From Alistipes provencensis (GTDB lineage: Bacteria > Bacteroidota > Bacteroidia > Bacteroidales > Rikenellaceae): a stretch of DNA of 64,000 nt. The translations under genes and the position numbers were made by a program. Positions 1 to 8,194 of the stretch are shown here, in pieces. The notes below the pieces were generated by a model. It worked only from the letters and a program-made list of their open reading frames with translations. It had not been told where the DNA came from and did no database searches. The stretch lies in contig NZ_LT559262.1 of assembly GCF_900083545.1 (NCBI RefSeq), positions 2,327,673 to 2,391,672 of the forward strand. The letters are read 5' to 3'. Every line of letters begins with the position of its first letter. Positions within the stretch are counted from its first letter, which is position 1.

Positions 1-26
1 CTCTTCCGCAACATGCTTTGTTATCT

Positions 27-40
27 CGGGATCGATCCCG
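27..40. promoter_or_regulatory. 14-bp palindrome upstream of ECF sigma gene
   Basis: The bases cgggatcgatcccg form a perfect palindrome about 40 bp before the sigma factor start. A Bacteroidetes-type -7 box, TATATTTG, follows at 52-59. The palindrome lies where a regulator or the -33 region would sit. No binding protein can be named from the sequence. Confidence 0.3.
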
Positions 41-80
41 TGGAAAAATGTTATATTTGTATATCGATTGATCCAGCTGC

Positions 81-638
81 ATGGAAGAGGGGATTACGCT
101 CATACAACTCAGAGAGGGCGGGCAACAGGCTTTCTCCCGGTTATTTACGCTCTATTACCGGGACCTGGTGCTCTATGCCGGACGCTACCTGCCCGAGCAG
201 GCGGCGTGTGAGGATATCGTGCAGGATACGTTTCTGAAGGTCTGGAATCTGCGCGACAGACTGGATATCGCCGTTTCGCTGCGGGTCTATCTCATCGGGG
301 CTGTTCGCAACCGCTGCCTGAACGAAATCAAACACCGCAAGTTGGCGTTGAACACCTCCGTCGATACCCTGACGTGGATACCTGCTCGCATTGAGGAGGA
401 GGCGACGTTATATTCCGAGCTGAACGAGCGGCTCGACCGGTCCTTGCAGGCGCTGCCGCCCCTTTACCGCGAAGCTTTTGAGATGAACCGCTTCCGTCAC
501 ATGAAATACCAGGAGATTGCCGATACGCTCGGCGTTTCGAAACGCACGGTCGAGGTTCGTATCGGTAAGGCCCTGGCCCTGTTGCGCTGGGACCTGAAGG
601 ATTTTCTGCCGCTCGCGCTGCTTTTTTTAGCCTTATGA
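81..638 (+). CDS. ECF RNA polymerase sigma factor (Bacteroidetes FecI-like)
   Basis: This 185-residue protein has the two-domain layout of extracytoplasmic-function sigma factors. Region 2 covers about residues 18-85, with the core-binding stretch CEDIVQDTFLKVW near residues 43-55. Region 4 covers about 120-175 and contains the helix-turn-helix YQEIADTLGVSKRTVEVRI. Such factors direct RNA polymerase to a small set of promoters when released by their anti-sigma partner. The FecR-type gene 49 bp downstream is that likely partner. A TATATTTG -7 box at 52-59 fits a short leader before the ATG at 81. In Bacteroidales these pairs usually precede SusC/SusD genes; here glycosidases follow. Confidence 0.93.
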   Translation: MEEGITLIQLREGGQQAFSRLFTLYYRDLVLYAGRYLPEQAACEDIVQDTFLKVWNLRDRLDIAVSLRVYLIGAVRNRCLNEIKHRKLALNTSVDTLTWIPARIEEEATLYSELNERLDRSLQALPPLYREAFEMNRFRHMKYQEIADTLGVSKRTVEVRIGKALALLRWDLKDFLPLALLFLAL

Positions 639-687
639 CTGTGGTAAATTCCCTTAGAACTGTCTTCATATTAGAATACGATAGAAA

Positions 688-1716
688 ATGGAAGAGATGA
701 ACGAATGCCTCGGTGCGATCATGGCAAAATACCTCGCCGGCGAAGCGTCGCCCGAAGAGACGGCGCAACTGACGGCATGGATCGGGGAAGACCGTAACCA
801 TGCCCGGGAGTTTGCCCGGTTGACGGATATCGACCAGGTTGTGCGGCCTCCTTTCGACCCGGCGGGGATCTCTGTCGATATTGCCCGGGAGCGGACAATG
901 CTTCTGTTGCAGGGCGAGGAGCGTCGACGCCGGCGGTTGCGTTTCGTCCGTGGTTTCGAACGGGCCGCGGCCGTACTGTTTTTGCCGCTCGTCCTCGTTT
1001 CGGTTTATCTGTTCATGGCCCGGCCGGAGCCTGCGGCGTCCGATACGACCTGGCAGACCGTAACTACACCGTTTCGCACGCAGACACAGCTGGAGCTGCC
1101 CGACGGGTCGAAGGTATGGCTCAACGGCGGCAGTACGCTTCGCTATCCGCTTGCCTTCGGGGCCGGCGAACGTTCCGTGTCGCTCACGGGTGAGGCCTAT
1201 TTCGAGGTGAAGTCGGATAAGACGAATCCTTTCGTCGTGCATACGAAGACCGTCGGGGTGACGGCTACGGGGACGGCTTTCAACGTGGATGCTTTCCGAA
1301 ATGACAATGTCGTTTCGGTGACGATGGTGCGCGGCGTCGTGGATGTGGACATGAAGGGGGAGACCCGGCGTATGGCTCCCGGTGAGCGTATCTGCTATGA
1401 TAACCGGCTCGGCACATACACCGTCGACCAGACCGATTCGGAGAAATGGTGCGCCTGGCGCAACGGGGAGATCATCTTCGAGAACGACCGGCTGGACTAT
1501 GTCTTTCATCGCCTCGGACAATTATATAACGTAGAATTCACTGTTTGCGACCCGTCGGTCAACTGTTATGTCTATCATGCGGTCTTTACCGACGAGACGC
1601 TGCCTGAAATCCTGGAGATGCTGAAGATCAGCGCTCCGATACGGTATGAGATTTTGCAGGCGGATTCTCCTGCCCCGAACATTCCCAAACAACATATCCG
1701 CGTCTACGGCAAGTAG
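688..1716 (+). CDS. FecR-family anti-sigma factor
   Basis: A 342-residue inner-membrane protein. A cytoplasmic sigma-binding N-terminus (about 1-90) precedes one membrane helix near residues 92-110. A periplasmic FecR domain follows (about 125-225), with the typical ...TPFRTQTQLELPDGSKVWL stretch. The C-terminal DUF4974-like domain (about 255-330) normally contacts the signalling extension of a TonB-dependent transporter. The gene lies just after the ECF sigma gene, so it is its probable regulator. A rho-independent terminator lies directly downstream. No TonB-dependent transporter partner is encoded in this window, so the inducing signal is unknown. Confidence 0.93.
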   Translation: MEEMNECLGAIMAKYLAGEASPEETAQLTAWIGEDRNHAREFARLTDIDQVVRPPFDPAGISVDIARERTMLLLQGEERRRRRLRFVRGFERAAAVLFLPLVLVSVYLFMARPEPAASDTTWQTVTTPFRTQTQLELPDGSKVWLNGGSTLRYPLAFGAGERSVSLTGEAYFEVKSDKTNPFVVHTKTVGVTATGTAFNVDAFRNDNVVSVTMVRGVVDVDMKGETRRMAPGERICYDNRLGTYTVDQTDSEKWCAWRNGEIIFENDRLDYVFHRLGQLYNVEFTVCDPSVNCYVYHAVFTDETLPEILEMLKISAPIRYEILQADSPAPNIPKQHIRVYGK

Positions 1717-1723
1717 CGTATGG

Positions 1724-1747
1724 CAGCCTCCTTCGGGAGGCTGTTTT
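1724..1747 (+). terminator. Rho-independent terminator after fecR-like gene
   Basis: An 8-bp stem (cagcctcc/ggaggctg) with a ttcg tetraloop is followed by tttt. It sits 7 bp after the anti-sigma stop codon. It separates the sigma/anti-sigma transcript from the glycosidase operon that starts at 1869. Confidence 0.8.
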
Positions 1748-1868
1748 CATGTTGCGGGATACATTCTGTCGGTAAAAAATTGCCTCGGGGATTGTGTCAT
1801 CGGCCCGCTGGGCTGTCTTATAGGAGAAACGGTCTTTCCCGCGACCGTTCTAACCCAAACGAAACCCG

Positions 1869-3692
1869 ATGAAAACGAATTTATTTCTGATTGCCCTGGC
1901 CGCCCTGTTGTTCACGGGCGCCAAAAATGCCGCTGCCTGGCAGCCCGCCGGAGACCGGATCAAGACCCGATGGGCGGCGGACGTCGACCCCTCGTGCCCG
2001 CTCCCGGAGTATCCGCGCCCTGCCCTGGTGCGCGACCGCTGGCTGAATCTCAACGGTGAGTGGGATTATGCCGTTCGTTCCGTATCCGAAGGAGAGCCCG
2101 CCGATTACGACGGGAAGATACTCGTTCCGTTTCCGGTGGAGTCGTCGCTCTCGGGCGTGCAGCGCGAGGTGGGGGCTGCAAATGCCCTGTGGTACCGGCG
2201 GTCTTTTACGGTTCCCGCTTCCTGGAATGGAGAACGCATTCTGCTCCACTTCGGAGCCGTAGACTATGAGGCTGAAGTGTGGCTCAACGGCGTGAAAGTC
2301 GGTTCCCATAGCGGCGGATATACCGCTTTCCGATTCGATCTCACTCCTTATCTGACGCGCGGCGAACAGCGGCTCGTCGTTCGGGTCTGGGACCCTACTG
2401 ATGCCGGTCCGCAGCCTCGTGGCAAACAGCGCTCGAAACCCGAAGCGATCTGGTATACGCCCGTTACGGGTATTTGGCAGACCGTGTGGCTCGAGCCGGT
2501 CGGGGTTTCCCGCATCGAAGGGCTCTATACGACGCCAGACATCGACACCCGGCGGCTGTGCGTCGTGCCGTCAGTCGGGAATGCCGTCGAGGGCGATGTC
2601 GTGGAGATTACGCTGCGAGATGGAGGGAAGACCGTGGCGCAGGCTCGTTGTGTCGCCGGGTTGCCCGTGACGCTCCCTGTTCCGGGGATGAAACTCTGGA
2701 CGCCTGAAGAGCCGTTTTTATACGATTTGGAAGTGACCCTTTTGCGCGGTGGCCGTGTGCTCGACCGTGTGGGGAGTTATGCCGCCATGCGTAAGATATC
2801 GGTGAAACGCACGGTAGGCGATGCCGTGCGCATGCAGTTGAACAACCGAGATTACGTTCAGTTGGGACTGCTCGATCAGGGCTGGTGGCCCGACGGACTC
2901 TATACGGCCCCGACGGACGAAGCGCTCACTTACGATATTCTCAAGACCAAAGAGCTTGGATTCAATACCATCCGCAAGCATATCAAGGTCGAACCGGCCC
3001 GCTGGTATGCCCATTGCGACCGGTTGGGTGTGCTCGTCTGGCAGGACATGCCCAGCGGCGACGAGAATCCCCGCTGGATTCCCGACCGCTGGTTCGATGA
3101 CCGGGAGCTGGTCCGTTCCGCTGCTTCGGAGGAGGCTTTCCGCCGTGAGTGGCGCGGTATCATCGACCAACTGCGCTGTCATCCGAGTATTGTGATGTGG
3201 GTTCCCTTCAATGAGGCATGGGGGCAGTTCAAGACCCGTGAGATTGCCGAATGGACGAAAGGTTACGACCCGTCGCGTCTGGTCGATGCGGCCAGTGGCG
3301 GCAACCACTATCCCGGTGCAGGCGATGTGTTCGATGTTCATGCATATCCCCATCCCCGTATCCACACCACCGACAACAGCCGTCCGCTGGTTATCGGCGA
3401 GTATGGCGGGATCGGACTGGCCCTGAAAGACCACCTCTGGCTTCCCGACCGCAACTGGGGCTATGTGCAGTACAAGACTCCGGAAGAGGCCACCGATGAG
3501 TATGTGCGCTTTGCTGAACTGCTCCGTCAGCTGGTCGTTGCCGGTGTTTCGGGCGCCATCTATACCCAGACGACCGATGTGGAGATAGAGGTGAACGGAT
3601 TGATGACCTATGACCGAGCTGTCGTGAAATTCGATCCGGAGCGTGTGCGGAAGGCCAACGAGGCGGTGCTCGGGGCACTGAATGATTTCTGA
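1869..3692 (+). CDS. Exported GH2 glycosidase (beta-galactosidase/glucuronidase-like)
   Basis: A 607-residue protein with an N-terminal signal peptide (about 1-23). The GH2 order is visible: a jelly-roll sugar-binding domain (about 55-210), an immunoglobulin-like sandwich (about 215-310) and a TIM barrel (about 320-600). The likely acid/base is E449 in PFNEAWGQ and the likely nucleophile is E511 in VIGEYGG. GH2 enzymes are retaining exo-glycosidases for beta-galactosides, beta-mannosides or beta-glucuronides; the substrate cannot be fixed from the sequence. It is shorter than LacZ and lacks C-terminal extra domains. It is the first gene of a five-gene operon, 25 bp before the GH97 gene. Confidence 0.9.
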   Translation: MKTNLFLIALAALLFTGAKNAAAWQPAGDRIKTRWAADVDPSCPLPEYPRPALVRDRWLNLNGEWDYAVRSVSEGEPADYDGKILVPFPVESSLSGVQREVGAANALWYRRSFTVPASWNGERILLHFGAVDYEAEVWLNGVKVGSHSGGYTAFRFDLTPYLTRGEQRLVVRVWDPTDAGPQPRGKQRSKPEAIWYTPVTGIWQTVWLEPVGVSRIEGLYTTPDIDTRRLCVVPSVGNAVEGDVVEITLRDGGKTVAQARCVAGLPVTLPVPGMKLWTPEEPFLYDLEVTLLRGGRVLDRVGSYAAMRKISVKRTVGDAVRMQLNNRDYVQLGLLDQGWWPDGLYTAPTDEALTYDILKTKELGFNTIRKHIKVEPARWYAHCDRLGVLVWQDMPSGDENPRWIPDRWFDDRELVRSAASEEAFRREWRGIIDQLRCHPSIVMWVPFNEAWGQFKTREIAEWTKGYDPSRLVDAASGGNHYPGAGDVFDVHAYPHPRIHTTDNSRPLVIGEYGGIGLALKDHLWLPDRNWGYVQYKTPEEATDEYVRFAELLRQLVVAGVSGAIYTQTTDVEIEVNGLMTYDRAVVKFDPERVRKANEAVLGALNDF

Positions 3693-3717
3693 TTCCAAAT
3701 TTAAATAAATCTATCCG

Positions 3718-5658
3718 ATGACGATACATATGACGACCGTTCTGCTGGGTGTGCTGATGTTTGCCGCCTGTGCTGAATCCCGGCCCGCTGTCACGATCGG
3801 GAGCCCCGGCGGGAAACTGAAAGCCGAGCTTTCGCTCGACGAAGGTGTGTTGAACTACCGGCTGATGGCTGGAAAGGAGCAGTTGCTCGGCCCTTCGCGG
3901 CTGGGTATCGTAACGGCCTCTGCTGACTTTTCTCAGGGGCTTCTCGCCGACAGTTGCACACTGCCTTTCGAAGGTTTTTACGACTATAATTTCCCGCTCG
4001 GCCGGCAGGTTGTTGGGAATAAGCCCTATTGCGAACAGACGCTTTTCGTAAGGAATGCCACCGGGCAGCGGCTGGGTGTCACGTTTCGCCTGACCGACGA
4101 CGGAGCGGCCTTTGCCTACCGAATCGAAGGTACGGGACGCGATACCGTGTTGCGTGAATGTACGGGTTTCGGACTCGGGGAGGATGCCCGCGGTTTCCTG
4201 CAACCGCTCTCCGAAGGTAAAACGGGCTGGGCCCGGACCAATCCCGGCTATGAAGAGCATTACAATCTGGAGGTAGTTCCCGGTACACCTTCCGATTTCA
4301 GGCAAGGATGGGTGTTCCCGGCGCTGTTTCGCACGGAGAAGCACTGGTTGTTGATCTCTGAAACGGGCGTCGACGGCAATTATGTCGCCTCGCATCTGGC
4401 CGATTCGCTCGTGGAGGGTAACCTGCGGCTTGAGTTTGCCCATGTTGACAACAATCTGCCCGAGGATCCTGTGACGCCAGTTGTCACGCTTCCCTTCATT
4501 ACGCCGTGGCGGACCGTTGCCGTGGGTGAAACTCCGGCGAAGATTGTCGAATCGACCCTTGCGCAGGACCTTGTGTGGCCCCGCTACAAGGCTGCTGCTG
4601 CTTATACGCCCGGCAAGGCCGTCTGGAGTTGGCTGGTCGAGGATGATCCCGGCACGACCTGTGAAAATTCGCGCCGCTATATTGATCTGGCAGCTGATCT
4701 CGGGTTCAGATATTGTCTGATCGACGCGCTGTGGGACACGCGGATCGGACGTGACAAGGTTGCCGAACTGGCTCGCTACGCAGATGATAAAAATGTAAAG
4801 TTGATTTTGTGGTACAACTCCAACGGGCAGTGGAACGATGCTCCGCAGGGACCCTTGCACCGTATGGATACGCGGGAAATCCGGCGTGAAGAATTGCACT
4901 GGTTACAGCGGACGGGTATCAGCGGCATCAAAGTCGATTTTTTCGGCGGCGACAAGCAGAGCGGTATGCGCCTCTACGAGGAATTGCTTACCGATGCCAA
5001 CGACTTCGGTATTTCGGTCAACCTTCACGGGTCGACGCTGCCCCGGGGATGGGAACGGATGTTCCCCAATATGGTGACGGCCGAAGCCGTGCGTGGCATG
5101 GAGAACAGCAAATACGTCGGGGAAAAGGAGCGGGAACGCCCTGTGCTGAGTACCGTGGCGGTTTTTACGCGCAATGTTGCCGGACCGATGGATTTCACGC
5201 CGACGGTGCTTAACTCCGCGATGGAGGTCTATGGCAACCATATTCCGCGTGTCACGACGGCAGCCTTCGAACTGGCGCTGCCTGTGGTGTTCTATTCGCC
5301 GATCCAGCATCTGGGGATTGTTCCCGAAAATCTGCATGCATTTCCGCAATTCGTCTGGGACTATCTGCGCGATGTGCCGACTGTCTGGGACGAGACTCGT
5401 TGTCTGGCCGGATATCCCGGCCGCGATGCGGTGTTGGCCCGGCGTAAAGGCGATCTGTGGTATGTGGCGGGCATCAACGGTGAGGAGTATGGCAAGACTT
5501 TCGACCTCACGCTTCCGGCATCGGGCCGGGCCGTGCTGATCCGCGATAAGGCGGGGGAGCGCAATGCCGTCGAACAGATCCCGGTGGAGATTCCGGGCGA
5601 CAGCCGTATTTCGCTGCCCGTGGATGGCTGGGGAGGATTCGTCCTCATCATTCGATAG
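3718..5658 (+). CDS. GH97 alpha-glycosidase, probable lipoprotein
   Basis: A 646-residue GH97 enzyme. The N-terminus has a lipobox-like FAAC with Cys18, which suggests outer-membrane or periplasmic anchoring. An N-terminal beta-sandwich (about 25-270) is followed by a TIM barrel (about 275-545) and a C-terminal sandwich. The stretch GIKVDFFGGD carries D407, placed as in the retaining alpha-galactosidase branch of GH97. TAEAVRG carries E456, a candidate acid/base. By family knowledge, GH97 enzymes are calcium-dependent alpha-glucosidases or alpha-galactosidases. The DFF motif favours the retaining type, but this is inference. Gaps of 25-26 bp on each side indicate co-transcription with the flanking GH2 and GH3 genes. 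Confidence 0.9.
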   Translation: MTIHMTTVLLGVLMFAACAESRPAVTIGSPGGKLKAELSLDEGVLNYRLMAGKEQLLGPSRLGIVTASADFSQGLLADSCTLPFEGFYDYNFPLGRQVVGNKPYCEQTLFVRNATGQRLGVTFRLTDDGAAFAYRIEGTGRDTVLRECTGFGLGEDARGFLQPLSEGKTGWARTNPGYEEHYNLEVVPGTPSDFRQGWVFPALFRTEKHWLLISETGVDGNYVASHLADSLVEGNLRLEFAHVDNNLPEDPVTPVVTLPFITPWRTVAVGETPAKIVESTLAQDLVWPRYKAAAAYTPGKAVWSWLVEDDPGTTCENSRRYIDLAADLGFRYCLIDALWDTRIGRDKVAELARYADDKNVKLILWYNSNGQWNDAPQGPLHRMDTREIRREELHWLQRTGISGIKVDFFGGDKQSGMRLYEELLTDANDFGISVNLHGSTLPRGWERMFPNMVTAEAVRGMENSKYVGEKERERPVLSTVAVFTRNVAGPMDFTPTVLNSAMEVYGNHIPRVTTAAFELALPVVFYSPIQHLGIVPENLHAFPQFVWDYLRDVPTVWDETRCLAGYPGRDAVLARRKGDLWYVAGINGEEYGKTFDLTLPASGRAVLIRDKAGERNAVEQIPVEIPGDSRISLPVDGWGGFVLIIR

Positions 5659-5684
5659 TGTAAACGAATAAAAATTACGACGAT

Positions 5685-8177
5685 ATGCACAAGACTTTCC
5701 TGCTGATCGCGGCGGCGCTGACCGCCGTGACGGCCTTGCGGGCACAGCTCGTCACCCCGGAACACGAGGCGCGTGCCCGTGAACTAGTCGGGCGAATGAC
5801 GCTCGAAGAGAAGATTGACTACATCGGAGGTTACAATACCTTCTTCATCCGCTCCGTACCGCGGCTCGGGATTCCCGAAATCCGCATGGCCGACGGCCCG
5901 CAGGGCGTGCGCAACGATTTCAGCGCCCAGCTCGTCGGCCGTGACAAGAAAAGCACGCTCTATCCGTGCGGCATGGCTGCCGCTGCGACCTGGGACCGCG
6001 AGCTCGTGCGCAAGATGGGGAGCGGTATCGGACAGGATGCGCGTGCCCGCGGGGTGCACATCCTGCTGGGGCCCGGTGTGAACATCTATCGCTCACCGCT
6101 TTGCGGACGCAATTTCGAATATTTCGGCGAAGATCCCTATCTGGTGAGCGAAACAACCGTGAGTATGGTCGAAGGAATTCAGAGTCAGGGAGTAATGGCC
6201 TGTGCGAAACACTTCGCTGCCAACAATCAGGAGTGGGACCGTTACAACGTTTCGTCCGATGTGGACGAACGGACGCTGCATGAAATTTATCTGCCGTCGT
6301 TCGAAAAGGCTGTCAGCCGGGCCGGGATCGGCGCCCTGATGTGCGGCTACCACCTTGTCAACAGCGTTCACTCCTCCGAGTACGGCTATCTCAACGTCGA
6401 TGTGCTGCGTGACCGTTGGGGATTCAAAGGGATTCTGATGTCGGATTGGGGAGGGACTTACTCGACGCTCGGGCCCGTGTTCAACGGCCTCGACATCGAG
6501 ATGCCCGGCGGTGGGATGATGAACCGTGCCAAGATCGTGCCGCTCGTCGAGAATGGAGTTGTCGATGAGTCGCTCATCGATACGAAGGTACAGCACATTC
6601 TCCAGTCGCTTCTCGCCTTCGGTTTTTTCGACCGTCCTCAGAAGGACGAGCGGATCAGCGAGCGTAATCCCTATTCTGACAGTGTGGCCCTTGAGGTAGC
6701 ACGCGCGGGTGTGGTGCTGCTCAAGAACGACGGCCTGCTACCGCTTGCCAAGGGCAAGGTAGTCGTTTGTGGTCCCAACGCCAACACGATCGTTACGGGT
6801 GGCGGCAGCGGGGTGGTCTATCCTTTCGAGAGTTGTTCCGTGGCCGAGGGGATGCGGAAGATGGGCCGGAAATACCGATCGTTGTACGACACCTCGGGCT
6901 GGAAGACCGATCTCTCCGCATTCTATGCCGATGAAGCATGCACTGTGCCGGGGGCCAGGGTCGAGTATTTCAACTCGAAAGATCTTTCCGGCGGAGCCGT
7001 ACATACGGCCGTTGTCATGCGGATCGATGCCGAATACCCGGCTTCGCCCGTACCGGGTATTGTCGATGACGACTATTCGGATCGCTATACGTTCTATTAT
7101 AAACCCGCCGCCGATTCTTACCTCTATCTTTCGGCGGGTGGAGACGACGGTTACAGGCTGCTGATCGACGGTGAACCAGTCATCGATGACTGGGAGAACA
7201 AGGCCTACCGTTCGAAGGATATCTTCCGTCGCTTCGAGGCCGGGCGCGTTTATAAGTTCACCTATGAGCACACCGACGATTATTCCGTTTCCCGGGTGAT
7301 GTTCCGTTATTCGGACCACATGAACGACCCGGCTTTCAACGAGGCGCTTACCGGGGCCGACGCGGTGATCGCCTGCGTCGGATTCGATGCCGTGACCGAG
7401 CATGAGGGCGGCGATCGTACCTTCGCCCTGCCCGAAGGACAGGAAGACCTCATCGATGCGCTGCTTCGCCGCAATCCCAATGTTATCGTCGTGCTGAACG
7501 CCGGCGGCGGCGTGGATATGACTCCTTGGTTGGACCGCGTGCCTGCGGTAGTCATGGCGTGGTATCCCGGTCAGCAGGGCGGACAGGCCGTCGCCGAGAT
7601 TATCACCGGCAAGGTGTCGCCGGGCGGCAGGCTTCCTTTCACGATCGAAAAACGACTCGGAGACAATCCCGCTTACGGAAACTACCATACCAATGTGGAT
7701 ATGAGTATGTTCAATACCCCTTACAAGCGGGTAGCCTACAACGAGGGTATCTTTGTCGGTTACCGGGGATTCGAACGCAATGGTGTCGAACCGCTCTTTC
7801 CGTTCGGCTTCGGACTGTCGTATACGACGTTCGAATACTCCGGGCTGGAGGTCGGGGAGACGGCCGACGGCGGGTTTGTCGTTTCGTTTGACGTGACCAA
7901 CACCGGCAAATATGACGCCGCCGAGGTGGTGCAGCTCTATGTGTCGGATGTCGAGGCTTCGGCGCCCCGTCCCGCCAAGGAGTTGAAAGGTTATGAAAAG
8001 GTCTTTCTGAAACGGGGCGAGACACGCCGCGTGGAGATCCGGCTCGGGGAGGAGGCTTTCCGCTTCTATGACTTCAAGCAGCATCGGTTCGTCGTCGAAC
8101 CGGGTGCGTTCGACATTTTCGTCGGTGCTTCGTCACGCGATATACGGCTCCGGACATGTATCACCGTAAACCAATAA
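5685..8177 (+). CDS. Exported GH3 beta-glucosidase with PA14 insert (copy 1)
   Basis: An 830-residue protein with a cleavable signal peptide (about 1-21). The GH3 N-terminal barrel (about 25-330) has the probable nucleophile D254 in LMSDWGG. The (alpha/beta)6-sandwich C-domain is interrupted by a PA14 carbohydrate-binding insert (about 410-545, with YLYLSAGGDDGYRLLIDG). A fibronectin-III-like domain follows (about 740-825). The insert is known from GH3 beta-glucosidases, where it shapes the substrate entrance. The next gene is a close tandem paralogue 17 bp away, so this arose by gene duplication. Aryl- or gluco-oligosaccharide beta-glucosidase activity is the likeliest role. Confidence 0.93.
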   Translation: MHKTFLLIAAALTAVTALRAQLVTPEHEARARELVGRMTLEEKIDYIGGYNTFFIRSVPRLGIPEIRMADGPQGVRNDFSAQLVGRDKKSTLYPCGMAAAATWDRELVRKMGSGIGQDARARGVHILLGPGVNIYRSPLCGRNFEYFGEDPYLVSETTVSMVEGIQSQGVMACAKHFAANNQEWDRYNVSSDVDERTLHEIYLPSFEKAVSRAGIGALMCGYHLVNSVHSSEYGYLNVDVLRDRWGFKGILMSDWGGTYSTLGPVFNGLDIEMPGGGMMNRAKIVPLVENGVVDESLIDTKVQHILQSLLAFGFFDRPQKDERISERNPYSDSVALEVARAGVVLLKNDGLLPLAKGKVVVCGPNANTIVTGGGSGVVYPFESCSVAEGMRKMGRKYRSLYDTSGWKTDLSAFYADEACTVPGARVEYFNSKDLSGGAVHTAVVMRIDAEYPASPVPGIVDDDYSDRYTFYYKPAADSYLYLSAGGDDGYRLLIDGEPVIDDWENKAYRSKDIFRRFEAGRVYKFTYEHTDDYSVSRVMFRYSDHMNDPAFNEALTGADAVIACVGFDAVTEHEGGDRTFALPEGQEDLIDALLRRNPNVIVVLNAGGGVDMTPWLDRVPAVVMAWYPGQQGGQAVAEIITGKVSPGGRLPFTIEKRLGDNPAYGNYHTNVDMSMFNTPYKRVAYNEGIFVGYRGFERNGVEPLFPFGFGLSYTTFEYSGLEVGETADGGFVVSFDVTNTGKYDAAEVVQLYVSDVEASAPRPAKELKGYEKVFLKRGETRRVEIRLGEEAFRFYDFKQHRFVVEPGAFDIFVGASSRDIRLRTCITVNQ

Positions 8178-8194
8178 TTTAAAACCAATATCGG

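Noticed and set aside
328..1521. Long minus-strand reading frame of about 397 codons opposite the sigma/FecR genes
   Set aside because: It is antisense to two clearly recognised genes, has Arg/His-rich shadow composition and no recognisable motif.
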